Source: Zavarzinia aquatilis (GTDB taxonomy: Bacteria > Pseudomonadota > Alphaproteobacteria > Zavarziniales > Zavarziniaceae). Taken from it: a DNA stretch of 64,000 nt. The notes under the pieces were generated by a model. The model was not told the DNA's origin and made no database searches. It saw nothing but the letters and a program-made list of their open reading frames with translations. Shown piece after piece: positions 54,507-63,959 of the stretch. How positions within the stretch are numbered: the first letter of the stretch is position 1; each line of letters begins with the position of its first letter. The stretch lies in assembly GCF_003173035.1 (NCBI RefSeq), contig NZ_QGLE01000005.1, positions 221,690-285,689 on the forward strand, in the 5' to 3' direction. Position numbers and translations under genes: made by a program.

Positions 54507-55079
54507 TTAACCGTTGCGGCCGAGGGCGGCATCGACCGCGGAAGCGGCGGATGCGTCGTCGACCTCGATGCCGGCCACCTTGGTGGCGATGGCACGGGCT
54601 GCCTCGAGGGCGATGCTGCGCACCTCGGCGAGGGCGGCGGCCTTGGTGGCGTTGATACGCACTTCGGCAGCCTTGGCTTCTTCCGCCAGCTTGGCTTCGA
54701 GCTCGGCCTTGCGGGCAGCTGCCGCGGCCTCGATCTGGGCTTTCGCTTCGGCGGCGATGGCATTGGCGCGCTGCCGCGCCGCCGCCAGGGCCTTTTCATA
54801 GGCCGCGATCGCCGCTGCCGCTTCGTCCTTCAGACTGACGGCGGTGGCAAGATCACCCTCGAGCTTGGCTTTACGGCCTTCGATCGTGCCCTGCAGCTTC
54901 GGCAGCACCAGGGTGCTGAGCAGAACCAGCAGGACGACGAAAGAAATGACCAGCCAGAAGATCTGCGGCGGGAAATCCTCGAAGCGGAGCTGAGGCAGCC
55001 CCTTCTTCTCGGCACCCTCGGCCAGCGCCGGGGAGACCGCGGCGGTGGCGAGAGCCAATCCCAGGAAAATTTGCCGCAT
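54507..55079 (-). CDS. atpF': ATP synthase F0 subunit b'
   Basis: The 190-residue protein starts with a hydrophobic, signal-like segment (residues 1-20, ending LAEGAEKKG), then LPQLRFEDFPPQIFWLVI begins the membrane helix, followed by a long Ala/Lys/Glu coiled coil. The LRFEDFPPQIFWL motif is typical of b'. The extra N-terminal segment may be a cleavable signal, which some alphaproteobacterial b' proteins carry. It is between atpE and atpF, 32 bp after atpE. Confidence 0.93.
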   Translation of the reverse strand: MRQIFLGLALATAAVSPALAEGAEKKGLPQLRFEDFPPQIFWLVISFVVLLVLLSTLVLPKLQGTIEGRKAKLEGDLATAVSLKDEAAAAIAAYEKALAAARQRANAIAAEAKAQIEAAAAARKAELEAKLAEEAKAAEVRINATKAAALAEVRSIALEAARAIATKVAGIEVDDASAASAVDAALGRNG

Positions 55080-55111
55080 GACCTGTTCCGATCCCGGTTC
55101 GAGTTACGGGA

Positions 55112-55336
55112 TCAGCCGAACAGGACGAGCAGGCCGATCAGCAGCGAGAAGATGCCGAGCGCTTCGGTCAGCGCGGCGCCGAGCAGCAGGTTCGGGAACA
55201 CCTTCGGGGCGGCCGACGGATTGCGCAGCGCACCGGCGACGAAGTTGGAGAACAGATTGCCGAGGCCGATGCCCACGCCGCCGAGGCCGAGGGTCGCGAG
55301 GCCGGCGCCGATCATCTTGGCAGCTTCGACTTCCAT
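55112..55336 (-). CDS. atpE: ATP synthase F0 subunit c
   Basis: The 74-residue proteolipid has two transmembrane helices joined by RNPSAAPK. The first has the glycine motif [10 protein letters not shown] and the second the ion-binding Glu58 in [10 protein letters not shown]. It forms the rotor ring of the ATP synthase. The length and acidic residue are standard for a proton-type alphaproteobacterial enzyme. It starts 43 bp after atpB. Confidence 0.97.
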   Translation of the reverse strand: MEVEAAKMIGAGLATLGLGGVGIGLGNLFSNFVAGALRNPSAAPKVFPNLLLGAALTEALGIFSLLIGLLVLFG

Positions 55337-55379
55337 GGAACCATTCCTTCTAAGTTAGGAGCTTCTTGCTCTTAGGATA

Positions 55380-56123
55380 TCAGTGGTGAGGGTGGAACGC
55401 GTCGTGAAGATAGATGCAGGTCAGGATCGTGAAGATATAGGCCTGCAGGAAGGCGATCAGGACTTCGAGAGCCGTCAGCGCCACAACGAAGAGAAGCGGA
55501 ACGACACCGGCGACACCGAGGGCGACGACGAAACCGGCGAAGACCTTCAGCGTGGTGTGACCCGCCATCATGTTGGCGAAGAGACGGACGGCGAGGCTGA
55601 CCGGGCGGGTGAGGTAGGAAATCACCTCGATCACGATCAGCAGTGGCGCCAGCCACATCGGCACGCCCGAAGGCAGGAACACGTGGAAGAAGCCGAAACC
55701 ATGCTTGACGAGCCCGAGCACGGTGATGCCGAGGATGATGATCAGCGACATGGTCGCCGTCACCGCCAGATGGCTGGTCACCGTGAAGGAGTAGGGCACC
55801 ATGCCGAGCATGTTGGCCATCAGCACGAAGATGAAGATGGTGAAGACGAAGGGGAAATACTTCATCCCTTCCTTGCCGGCGTTATCGCGCAGCAATCCCG
55901 CCACGAACTCGTAGGACAGTTCGGCGATCGACTGCAGCCGGCCCGGCACGATCGCGGCGCGCGAGGTCGCGATCACGAAGAACAGCGTGGACAGGGCGAC
56001 GATGATCACCATCCACAGCGCGGAATTGGTGAAGGAAATATCGACACCGCCCAGGTTCAAATCGACGAGCCGGGTGATCTCGAACTGCTCAAGAGGACTA
56101 TGGGCTTCACCGCCTGCGGCCAT
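55380..56123 (-). CDS. atpB: ATP synthase F0 subunit a
   Basis: The 247-residue membrane protein has five or six helices and the conserved segment RLFANMMAGHT with the essential stator Arg (SLAVRLFAN). It forms the proton half-channels beside the c ring. The length fits alphaproteobacterial subunit a. It begins 17 bp after atpI and precedes atpE. A cluster of His residues at the very end (HDAFHPHH) is a minor oddity. Confidence 0.97.
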   Translation of the reverse strand: MAAGGEAHSPLEQFEITRLVDLNLGGVDISFTNSALWMVIIVALSTLFFVIATSRAAIVPGRLQSIAELSYEFVAGLLRDNAGKEGMKYFPFVFTIFIFVLMANMLGMVPYSFTVTSHLAVTATMSLIIILGITVLGLVKHGFGFFHVFLPSGVPMWLAPLLIVIEVISYLTRPVSLAVRLFANMMAGHTTLKVFAGFVVALGVAGVVPLLFVVALTALEVLIAFLQAYIFTILTCIYLHDAFHPHH

Positions 56124-56140
56124 GTCGAACCTCGAAACTC

Positions 56141-56479
56141 TCAGCCGCGCGTTGACGAATTCTGCTCTTCACTGGCTTCCGCTTCCGCCTGAAGGCGGCG
56201 CGCGGCCCTGATCAGATTCACCGTCCCGGCGGCGGCGCCCAGGAGGAAGAACACGACCATAAACCAAGGTCTCGTGCCGAACCACCGGTCGAGTGCCCAT
56301 CCGATCAACCCGCCGACGACGAATCCGGAAACGAATTCGACGCCAAGACGCATTGCCGATCCGAAGGCATTCGACGTCCGGGTCGGCGCTTCCGGCTCTG
56401 GCGGACCCAGAACGGTTTCGCGCGCTTCCCGAAGGCGCCGGTCGAGATCGGCCAGGGACGGCAGCGGTTCGTCAGTCAT
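56141..56479 (-). CDS. atpI: ATP synthase accessory protein AtpI
   Basis: The 112-residue protein has two transmembrane helices (about residues 50-70 and 80-100) and an Arg/Glu-rich N-terminus with LADLDRRLREARETVL. AtpI-type proteins head F0 operons and assist ring assembly or Mg2+ uptake. ATG 56479 is used; a TTG two codons upstream (56485) has AAGG at better spacing and may be the true start. It is first in the operon. The upstream 230 bp probably hold the promoter, with no clear boxes. Confidence 0.88.
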   Translation of the reverse strand: MTDEPLPSLADLDRRLREARETVLGPPEPEAPTRTSNAFGSAMRLGVEFVSGFVVGGLIGWALDRWFGTRPWFMVVFFLLGAAAGTVNLIRAARRLQAEAEASEEQNSSTRG

Positions 56480-56721
56480 GATCAAGAGTACCTTGTCGAG
56501 CGGCTAATTCCAGTCGCTCGTCGATGCTTCTCGACCAGACCGAACCCATGCCCCGACCCCCAGCCAAGGCGGGCGGAAGGTAAGTGGCCGTTGCATCCTA
56601 GTCAAGGTACAAAAGGCCGCAGACAAGCCTTTGAAATATCAGCAAAAAGTCGAGTGTGCCCAAGCCGTCGCGAACGGAATCGCGCCGCATTGCGGCATAA
56701 GTCATTGACGCAGGGGGGAAA

Positions 56722-59700
56722 TTACTCCGCGGCCAGCAATTCCGGGGCTTGGCTGAGGTCGACCGAGACCAGCTGGCTGATGCCCGGCTCGGACATGGTG
56801 ACGCCGAAAAGCCGGTGCATCCGCTGCATGGTCAGGCCGTGATGGGTGACCACCAGGAATCGCGTCCCCGTCTCCTGCGCGACGTCTTCGACGAGATCGC
56901 AGAAGCGCACGACATTGGCATCGTCGAGCGGCGCGTCGGCTTCGTCGAGCACGCAGATGGGCGACGGATTGACCATGAAGACGGCGAAGATCAGCGACAG
57001 CGCGGTCAGCGTCTGCTCCCCGCCCGAGAGAAGAGACAGCACCTGCAGCTTCTTGCCCGGGGGCGACGCATAGATTTCGAGCCCGGCATCGAGTGGATCG
57101 TCGGATTCGGTCAGGGCGAGATGGGCCCGCCCGCCGCCGAACAGCCGGGCGAACAATACGCCGAACTGCTGGTTCACCTGCTCGAAGGCGGCCAGCAGCC
57201 GCTCCCGCCCCTCGCGGTTCAGGGAGCCGATGGAGGCGCGCAGCTTGGCGATGGCGGCGACCAGGTCTTCCCGCTCGGTGGTCATGGCGGTGATCTGGCC
57301 GTCGATCTCCTCCGCTTCCTGTTCGGCGCGCAGGTTCACGGGGCCGATGCCGTCCCGCTCGCGCCGCAGCCGGTCGAGGCGGGCCTCGAGTTCGGCGAGG
57401 CCGGGCAGGTCCTCGTCCTCGCCGACCTCGGCCTCGGTCAGGATGGCACCCGGCGCGCAGTCCAGCTCCTCGGTGATGCGGCTGGCCAGTTCGTCGAGCC
57501 TGCCTTGCGCCTGCTGCACGCCGCCTTCGGCCCGCACCCGGGCTTCGCGCAGGGCGCCGGCATCGCCCTCGGCCGCGCGCGCGGCGCGGCGGGCCTCGGC
57601 CAGCGCCTGTTCCGCGGCGGCAAGGCCGTCGGCGGCGTTGCGCCGCCGCCGTTCCGCATCCTCGATCCGGTCGGCCAGGGCTTCCGCAGCCTCGCGCAGC
57701 TCGTCCGGTTTGCCGGCCAGTTCCTCGCCTTCCGCCTCGGCGATGGCGCGGCGCTCGTGCAGCTGGGCCATCTGGCGTTCGGCGGATTCGGCGCGGCGGC
57801 CCCAGGCCAGCAACTCGCCCTTGACGTCGGCGAGGCGCTTGCGCCGGCTCTCGACCTCGCGCTTCAGGCCATCGCGGGCGGCGCGGGCCTGAGACAGGCT
57901 CTGACGCAGCAATTCGACGTCGCGCTGCAACCGTGCCCTTGCCTCGTCGAGATGGGCGCGGGGCGGCAATTCCTCCTGCGCCGCCAGCAGGGTCTCGCGC
58001 GCTTCCACCGCCTGTTCCATGTCGGCGGCGATCCGCTCGATCGACTGGGCGAGGGCATTGGCCCGCGCTTCCCGGGCGACCGCCTCGCGGCTGGCGCGGG
58101 CTTCCTCGTCCCGGAGGCGGGTGACCGCTTCCTGCGCGTCGCGCAGGCGGCGTTTCGCCTCGACTTCGCGCGCCTGCGCGGACAGGGTCGCGGCCCGTGC
58201 CGCCTCGAACAGGGCGCGGGCCTCGCCCGCCGCGGCGTCGAGCTGTTCCCGCTCGGCGCTCAACTCCTTCAGGCGGTTGCGCTGGGCGAGGCGGATCGCG
58301 GCGGCGGTCGGGGCCTCGGCGGCGGCGGTGAAACCGTCCCAGCGCCAGACGTCGCCCTCGACCGAGACCAGCATCTGACCGGGGGCGAGCCGGGCGTGAA
58401 GCGTCCGGCCTTCGCCCCGGCCGACGATGCCGATCAGGCCTAGCCGGCGCCTCAGGGCCGCCGGTCCCTCGACAAAGGCCGACAGGGGCACTGCCCCCTC
58501 GGGCAACGCCGGGCTGTCGGCGTAATCGGGCAGGGCCGCCCAATGCACGGGCGCCGCCGGATCGACCGGCACCGACAGATCGTCGCCCAGCGCGGCGCCC
58601 AGCGCGGTCTCATAGCCCTTGGCGACCGTGATCGCATCGAGCACCGGCGGGAAGGCGGCATCGTCACCGGCCGCCAGCAGGCTGGCCAGCGCCTTTTCCT
58701 CGGCTGCGACGCGCGCGGCGCCGGATTCGGCCAGACGCAGGGCTTCCCGCGCTTCGCCTTCGTCGCCAATCGACTGGGCGCGCTCGCCCTCGGCGTCGGC
58801 GACCGCATCCTGCGCCGCCTCGACCGCTTCCTGCGCGGCTTCCAGCCGCTCGACCAGGGCTTCGAGATCGACCGCGCGGGCCTTTTCCTCGGCCAGGCGC
58901 TGTTCGTCGGCGTCGAGCTGGCGGCGCGACTGGGTCAGGCGGTCCAGCCGGGCCGCCGCCTCGCGGATGTCGCGCTCCAGGCTCTGGCGCCGGGCTTCAA
59001 CGGCCGCGAGTTCGCGATTGGCCTTGTCGAGTTCGGCTTCGCGCGCCTGCAGGGCGTCGGCCGCTTCGGCGACCTGTGCTTCCGCCGTCTCGGCATCCTC
59101 GCCGGCGCCGCCCTCGGCGTCTTCCAGCAGGGCCTGTTCCTCGGCCAGCCGTTCTTGCGCCGCGCGGGCGTCATTCAGCAGGGCTTCCTCGCGCTGGGCA
59201 TCGCGCGCCACCGTCTCGATCGCCTGCGACAGGCGGGACAGCGCCTCGCGCGCGCGCCGCTCCTCGAGGGCGAGGCTGTCGCGCTCGACCACCAGCTTGT
59301 GCAGGATCTGCGCCGCGCGCGCCTCTTCCTCGCGCAAGGGGGCGATGGCTTCGCCCGCCCGGTTCTCGACATTGACCGCATGGGCGGCCTGTTCGGTCGC
59401 GACCCGGACGGCGTTCTGCGCCGCCGCGAGGTCGGCCCGCGCCGCCTCCAGCGCCGCTTGCGCCTCCAGCCACTTCAGATGCAGGACGATGGCCTCGCCC
59501 TTGCGGATCTGGGCCTGCACGTTGCGATAGCGGCTGGCCTGGCGCGACTGGCGCTTCAGGGCATTCAGCTGGTTGGTCAGCTGGCCGACGACATCGTCGA
59601 CCCGCACCAGATTGCCTTCCGCCGCCTTCAGGCGCAGCTCCGCCTCGTGGCGGCGGGAGTGCAGGCCGGAAATGCCCGCGGCTTCTTCCAGAATCTGGCG

Positions 59701-60183
59701 CCGGTCGCGCGGCTTCGAATTGATGATGGTGCTGATCCGGCCCTGACCGACCAGCGCCGGCGAGCGCGAGCCGACCGAGGCATCGGCGAACAGCAACTGG
59801 ACGTCGCGCGCCCGGACATCCTTGCCGTTGATGCGATAGGCGGAACCCGCCTCGCGCTCGATCCGGCGCGAAATCTCGAGTTCGACATGATCGTTGAAGG
59901 CGACGGGCGCCCGCCGCGTCGAATTGTCGAGGACGAGGGAAACCTCGGCCAGATTGCGCGCCGGCCGGCGCGAGGTGCCGGCGAAGATGACGTCGTCCAT
60001 CTCCGCGCCGCGGATCAGCTTGGCCGACGTCTCGCCCATGACCCAGCGCAGCGCCTCGAGCAGGTTCGACTTGCCGCAGCCGTTCGGCCCGACAATGCCC
60101 GTCATCCCGGGCTGGATCACCAGCTCCGTCGGGTCGACGAAGGATTTGAACCCGGAAAGCCGCAGTTTGGTGAACTGGACCAT
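56722..60183 (-). CDS. smc: Chromosome segregation protein SMC
   Basis: The 1153-residue protein has the N-terminal Walker A GPNGCGKSN, two long coiled coils around a hinge (about residues 510-640) and the C-terminal signature LSGGEQTLTALSL with Walker B PICVLDEADAPLDDANV. It forms, with ScpA and ScpB, the bacterial condensin loading on DNA. The length is standard. The N-terminus at 60183 is clean. It is followed by the atp region without a shared transcript, and repeats lie upstream. Confidence 0.98.
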   Translation of the reverse strand: MVQFTKLRLSGFKSFVDPTELVIQPGMTGIVGPNGCGKSNLLEALRWVMGETSAKLIRGAEMDDVIFAGTSRRPARNLAEVSLVLDNSTRRAPVAFNDHVELEISRRIEREAGSAYRINGKDVRARDVQLLFADASVGSRSPALVGQGRISTIINSKPRDRRQILEEAAGISGLHSRRHEAELRLKAAEGNLVRVDDVVGQLTNQLNALKRQSRQASRYRNVQAQIRKGEAIVLHLKWLEAQAALEAARADLAAAQNAVRVATEQAAHAVNVENRAGEAIAPLREEEARAAQILHKLVVERDSLALEERRAREALSRLSQAIETVARDAQREEALLNDARAAQERLAEEQALLEDAEGGAGEDAETAEAQVAEAADALQAREAELDKANRELAAVEARRQSLERDIREAAARLDRLTQSRRQLDADEQRLAEEKARAVDLEALVERLEAAQEAVEAAQDAVADAEGERAQSIGDEGEAREALRLAESGAARVAAEEKALASLLAAGDDAAFPPVLDAITVAKGYETALGAALGDDLSVPVDPAAPVHWAALPDYADSPALPEGAVPLSAFVEGPAALRRRLGLIGIVGRGEGRTLHARLAPGQMLVSVEGDVWRWDGFTAAAEAPTAAAIRLAQRNRLKELSAEREQLDAAAGEARALFEAARAATLSAQAREVEAKRRLRDAQEAVTRLRDEEARASREAVAREARANALAQSIERIAADMEQAVEARETLLAAQEELPPRAHLDEARARLQRDVELLRQSLSQARAARDGLKREVESRRKRLADVKGELLAWGRRAESAERQMAQLHERRAIAEAEGEELAGKPDELREAAEALADRIEDAERRRRNAADGLAAAEQALAEARRAARAAEGDAGALREARVRAEGGVQQAQGRLDELASRITEELDCAPGAILTEAEVGEDEDLPGLAELEARLDRLRRERDGIGPVNLRAEQEAEEIDGQITAMTTEREDLVAAIAKLRASIGSLNREGRERLLAAFEQVNQQFGVLFARLFGGGRAHLALTESDDPLDAGLEIYASPPGKKLQVLSLLSGGEQTLTALSLIFAVFMVNPSPICVLDEADAPLDDANVVRFCDLVEDVAQETGTRFLVVTHHGLTMQRMHRLFGVTMSEPGISQLVSVDLSQAPELLAAE

Positions 60184-60194
60184 TGTTGTTTGCC

Positions 60195-60416
60195 CCTCAA
60201 ACGCCGGGCGGTCGCATCCGCGACCTTGGCTCGCTACGCTGAAGCTTCGCGGGGCCTCAATGGCCCTGGAAGGCTTCTGTCATTCCTCAAACGCCGGGCG
60301 GCGGCATCCGCCGCCTTGGCTCGCTAGTTTAAATTCGCCCTCAGGCGCCGGGCGGCCGCATCCGCGACCTTGGCTCGCTGCGCTGAAGCTTCGCGGGGCC
60401 TCAATGGCCCTGGAAG
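60195..60416. repeat. Mosaic direct repeats with hairpins between smc and the DsbA-like gene
   Basis: Three copies of an approximately 41-bp unit A (60195-60235, 60285-60325 and 60339-60379) and two of a 37-bp unit B (60236-60272 and 60380-60416) alternate. Unit A contains a hairpin: GGTCGC-ATCC-GCGACC in copy 1 and GGCGGC-ATCC-GCCGCC in copy 2, so paired bases changed together. Copy 3 has one mismatch. This explains the 307-bp gap without genes. It resembles BIME/REP clusters. Confidence 0.8.
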
Positions 60417-60438
60417 TTAGGCTCGCCCCCACCAGCGC

Positions 60439-60464
60439 GTCATCCCGGCGAAGGCCGGGATCTC
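60439..60464. repeat. Single copy of the dispersed palindromic repeat
   Basis: This 26-bp element is identical to the right-hand copy at 1782-1807. It lies 27 bp after the end of the DsbA-like gene (60491, minus strand), suggesting a 3'-end function. Confidence 0.85.
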
Positions 60465-60490
60465 GTGAGGGTGGGGCGCCGTGCCCGGCC

Positions 60491-61195
60491 TCAGTCCTTC
60501 AGGCCGTTGTCCTTCAGGAATTTGGTGAATTCCTCGATGGTCAGGGCGCCGGAGGCCACGGTCTTGCCGATGACGAAACTCGGGGTCGACTTGATCTGAT
60601 AGCTCTTCTCGGCGTCGTAACGCGACTGGATCACTGCCATCTTCAGCGCCTCGTCGGCGAGGCAGGCGTCGGCCTTGGCATCGCCGAGACCGGCAAGGCG
60701 CAACGTCTGCTTCAGGGCGACGATGGGATCGGCGGCACGGGACCAGCTTTGCTGCGTGCGGAACAGCATCTCGACCAGCGCCTCGCTCTTGTCCGCGCCG
60801 GCGCAGCGCACCAGCATGGAGGCGCGCAGGGCAATGGCGTCGAGCGGGAAATCCCGGAACACGAAGCGGACCTTGCCCGTGTCGATGAACTGTTTCTTCA
60901 CCTCGGGGAAGGTGGTCAGGGTGAAACTGCTGCAATGCGGGCAGGTCATCGAGGCATATTCGATCACCGTGACCGGCGCGTCGGCCGAACCGATGACGAA
61001 GGTGCCGTCGACCGGCTGGGCCGGCGTGGCCGCCGAATCGGCCGGCGCGGGCGTTGCAGGAGTCGGCGTCGCGGCGGCCGCCGGCGGTGCGACAGGCGCC
61101 GGGGCCGGGCCGCCGCGCATCAGCGCCCAATAACCGATGCCACCAGCGGCAGCCAGACCGACAGCGCCGGCCAAAATCATACGTCTCGTATTCAT
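60491..61195 (-). CDS. DsbA-family thiol:disulfide protein
   Basis: The 234-residue protein has an N-terminal membrane/signal segment (about residues 5-27), a Pro/Ala-rich linker (30-62) and a thioredoxin fold with Cys85-Pro-His-Cys88. The CPHC active site and later cis-Pro (TPSFVIG) fit a DsbA-like oxidase such as the BdbD/ScsC type. It would act in the periplasm on exported cysteine pairs. ATG 61195 is chosen; a longer frame to 61237 is unlikely. DUF721 protein gene lies 58 bp upstream on the same strand. Confidence 0.9.
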   Translation of the reverse strand: MNTRRMILAGAVGLAAAGGIGYWALMRGGPAPAPVAPPAAAATPTPATPAPADSAATPAQPVDGTFVIGSADAPVTVIEYASMTCPHCSSFTLTTFPEVKKQFIDTGKVRFVFRDFPLDAIALRASMLVRCAGADKSEALVEMLFRTQQSWSRAADPIVALKQTLRLAGLGDAKADACLADEALKMAVIQSRYDAEKSYQIKSTPSFVIGKTVASGALTIEEFTKFLKDNGLKD

Positions 61196-61253
61196 GGAGT
61201 CATTCCACCACAAGATATTGGGGGTCGTAAAGTTCAATGATGGCGCATGGCCC

Positions 61254-61772
61254 CTAGCGCCGACCGTCCCTCAGCGCCCGTGCCCGCATGGTCTTGCCCA
61301 ATCTGGCCAAGGCCTCGCGCAAGTTATCGTTCTCGATTGTGGCAACCAGACGGTCGATCTCCGCCTTCTCCGCCGCCGGCACAGGGGGCAGGGGGGCGGG
61401 GGGCTGTTTGCGGGCCGGCACCCGCCCGCGCGTGATCTTCAGCCGGGCGGCGGCGCGAAAGCCGCAGAAACTGTTCACCTTGTCGATGATCTGCGGCTCG
61501 AGGTGCTGGATTTCGAGGGCGAGGGGGCCATCGACCCGGATTTCCAGAATGCCGCCGTCGTTGCCGCCCCGCTCGAAGCGCAGGCGCTCGGGCAGGGTGC
61601 AGTCGGCGAGGCGCTCGCCCACGATCAGCGGCCAATGGGTAACGATTTCCGCCGCCGCGAAGCCGCGCTTGCCCGCCGCCGACCGCAGCAGGGTCGACAG
61701 GGTGGCCGAGGCCGGCTCGGTCCTGAAGCGGCGCTTGGCCGAAGGCTCGAAGGTCTTTGTTGCTTGCGCCAT
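61254..61772 (-). CDS. DUF721 / DciA-like protein
   Basis: The 172-residue protein has the DUF721 core: ATLSTLLRSAAGKRGFAAAEI, then HWPLIVGERLADCTLPERLRF and a beta-rich segment with LEIRVDGPLALEIQHLE. Members such as DciA recruit the replicative helicase in bacteria lacking DnaC. Alphaproteobacterial forms have an added C-terminal Arg/Pro tail, as here. MAQATK at 61772 is used; ATG 61781 is also possible. It is divergent from mutY, 23 bp apart. Confidence 0.8.
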   Translation of the reverse strand: MAQATKTFEPSAKRRFRTEPASATLSTLLRSAAGKRGFAAAEIVTHWPLIVGERLADCTLPERLRFERGGNDGGILEIRVDGPLALEIQHLEPQIIDKVNSFCGFRAAARLKITRGRVPARKQPPAPLPPVPAAEKAEIDRLVATIENDNLREALARLGKTMRARALRDGRR

Positions 61773-61795
61773 GGTCCGCACACTCTAATCAGGGA

Positions 61796-62878
61796 ATGTC
61801 TCCCGTCGATTCCGAATTCGCCCTGGACCTGCCGCCGCCCGCCTCCCGGCCCAAGGCGGGTTTCGCCCGCGCCTTGCTCGACTGGTACGATACCAGCCGG
61901 CGGCGCCTGCCCTGGCGGGCCGAGCCGGGGGAAAAGCCCGATCCTTACCGGGTCTGGCTGTCCGAGATCATGTTGCAGCAGACGACGGTCGCGACCGTGA
62001 TGGAGCGTTTCACCCGCTTCGTCGCCCGCTTTCCGACGGTGACCGCGCTCGCGGCCGCCCCGCTCGAATCGGTGCTCGCGGAATGGGCGGGCCTTGGCTA
62101 CTACGCGCGGGCGCGCAATCTCCATGCCTGCGCCCGGGAAGTGGCGGCCAAGGGCGGCAGATTCCCCGATACCGCCGAAGCCCTCGCCCGGTTGCCGGGG
62201 ATCGGCGACTACACCGCGGGGGCCATCGCCGCCATCGCCTTCGGCCGCCGCGCCGCCGCCGTCGACGGCAATGTCGAGCGGGTGATGTCCCGCCTGCACC
62301 GCTTCGCCGAGGCACTGCCGGCCGCGCGCCCGAAGCTCCGCCAGCTGGTCGAGGGGCTGGTGCCGGAAGACCGGCCGGGCGATTTCGCGCAAGGCCTGAT
62401 GGACCTTGGCTCGGGCATCTGCCAGCCGAAGACGCCGAACTGCCGGCGCTGTCCGGTCGCCCGTTTCTGCGACGGCGCGGCGGCGGGCGATGCCGCGCTC
62501 TATCCGGTCAAGGCCGCCAAGGCGGAACGGCCGACCCGCCATGGCACGGCCTATGTCGCGGTCCGGGCGCGGGACGGCGCCGTCCTCCTGCGTCGCCGGC
62601 CGGCCACGGGCCTGCTCGGCGGCATGATGGAGGTTCCGGGCAGCCTATGGGCCGAAGGCGCGGCACCCGCCGCCAGCCCGCCCTGTCCCGCCACCTGGAC
62701 GGCGCTGAACGCGCCGGTCGAACATACGTTCACGCATTTTCACCTTGTCCTGACGGTGCAGGTGGCGCGGGTGGCGGATTTCGCCGCCGCGGGGGAATGG
62801 CATCATCCGGCGCATATCGGCGATGCGGGCGTGCCCACGGTCTTCATGAAAGTGTTGCGTGCGGCCGGCGTCGTTTGA
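61796..62878 (+). CDS. mutY: A/G-specific adenine glycosylase MutY
   Basis: The 360-residue enzyme has catalytic Glu57 (LSEIMLQQT), Asp157 (VDGNVERV), the helix-hairpin-helix [12 protein letters not shown] and the Fe-S cluster Cys209-X6-Cys216-X2-Cys219-X5-Cys225. A C-terminal MutT-like domain (about 240-355) recognises 8-oxoguanine. It removes adenine mispaired with 8-oxoG. The ATG at 61796 follows AGGGA directly, a tight spacing. argC follows after 38 bp. Confidence 0.97.
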   Translation: MSPVDSEFALDLPPPASRPKAGFARALLDWYDTSRRRLPWRAEPGEKPDPYRVWLSEIMLQQTTVATVMERFTRFVARFPTVTALAAAPLESVLAEWAGLGYYARARNLHACAREVAAKGGRFPDTAEALARLPGIGDYTAGAIAAIAFGRRAAAVDGNVERVMSRLHRFAEALPAARPKLRQLVEGLVPEDRPGDFAQGLMDLGSGICQPKTPNCRRCPVARFCDGAAAGDAALYPVKAAKAERPTRHGTAYVAVRARDGAVLLRRRPATGLLGGMMEVPGSLWAEGAAPAASPPCPATWTALNAPVEHTFTHFHLVLTVQVARVADFAAAGEWHHPAHIGDAGVPTVFMKVLRAAGVV

Positions 62879-62916
62879 CGCTATATGTTCCGGCCCCTTT
62901 GGCGAGGAGAGTTCCC

Positions 62917-63849
62917 GTGACCCGGACAGGCGCAACAGCGACAGTCTTCATCGACGGCGAAGCCGGCACCACCGGTCTTGGCATTCGCGAGCGCCTGCTG
63001 AATGTCCCCGGGATCGAAATCCGCAGCATCGACGCCGACAAGCGCAAGGACCCCAAGGCGAAGCAGGCCCTGATGGCCGAGGTCGACGCCGTCGTCCTGT
63101 GTCTGCATGACGATGCCGCCCGCGAATCCGTCGCCCTTGCCGCCGAACTCGGCCCGGGCGCGCCCCGCATCCTCGATGCCTCGACCGCGCATCGGGTGGC
63201 GGACGGCTGGGTCTATGGTTTCGCCGAAATGGCCGCCGGCCAGCGCGAGGCGATCGCCAACGCGAAGCTGGTCGCCAATCCCGGCTGCTACCCGACGGGC
63301 GCCATCGCCCTGCTGCGTCCGCTGATCGAGGCAGGCGTGCTGCCGCGCGACTATCCGGTCGCGATCCATGCGGTCTCGGGCTATTCCGGCGGCGGCAAGG
63401 CGATGATCGAGGCTTACGAGGCCGGCACGGCGCCCAAATTCGAGCTTTACGGTCTCGGCCTCGAGCACAAGCATGTGCCCGAGATCAAGGCCTATGCCGG
63501 TCTCGACCGGCGCCCCATCTTCGTGCCTTCGGTCGGCGATTTCCGGCAGGGGATGCTGGTCACCGTCGCCCTCCACCTCGACCTCCTCGAGGGCGAGCAG
63601 CGCCCGGCCGACCTCGAGGCGATCCTGACCCGGCATTTCGCCGGCAGCGAACTCGTCTCGGTTAAGGGCACCGCCGATATGGGCGGCAAGATCGAGCCGG
63701 AAGCCCTGAACGACAGCGACCGGCTGGAACTCCGCGTCTTCGGCAACGAAGCCCGTGGCCAGGCCCTGCTCGTCGCCCGCCTCGACAACCTCGGCAAGGG
63801 CGCATCGGGCGCCGCGGTCCAGAATCTCCGCCTCATGTTGGGGTTGTAG
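62917..63849 (+). CDS. argC: N-acetyl-gamma-glutamyl-phosphate reductase, type 2
   Basis: The 310-residue enzyme has the NADP-binding [13 protein letters not shown] near residue 11 and the nucleophile Cys124 in [12 protein letters not shown]. Its length (about 310, not 345) and the sequence [14 protein letters not shown] identify the type-2 ArgC branch. It makes N-acetylglutamate semialdehyde in arginine synthesis. The start is GTG at 62917, with GAGGAGA six bases upstream. A perfect 34-bp palindrome follows the stop. It may be cotranscribed with mutY. Confidence 0.96.
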   Translation: MTRTGATATVFIDGEAGTTGLGIRERLLNVPGIEIRSIDADKRKDPKAKQALMAEVDAVVLCLHDDAARESVALAAELGPGAPRILDASTAHRVADGWVYGFAEMAAGQREAIANAKLVANPGCYPTGAIALLRPLIEAGVLPRDYPVAIHAVSGYSGGGKAMIEAYEAGTAPKFELYGLGLEHKHVPEIKAYAGLDRRPIFVPSVGDFRQGMLVTVALHLDLLEGEQRPADLEAILTRHFAGSELVSVKGTADMGGKIEPEALNDSDRLELRVFGNEARGQALLVARLDNLGKGASGAAVQNLRLMLGL

Positions 63850-63925
63850 GCAAGACCGGGCCTGGCCCCACCTCACCCCGGCCCTTGTATCTGGAAAGGG
63901 CGTTGGTTGTAGACGAGACTGACGT

Positions 63926-63959
63926 TGTGATGGGACCGGCGGCCGCCGGTCCCATCACA
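63926..63959. terminator. Perfect 34-bp palindrome after argC
   Basis: Bases 63926-63959 read the same on both strands, with outer TGTGA/TCACA and inner GGGACCGGC arms and no central loop. It lies 76 bp after argC and could form a hairpin or cruciform. It lacks a U-tract, so its role as terminator is uncertain. Confidence 0.7.
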
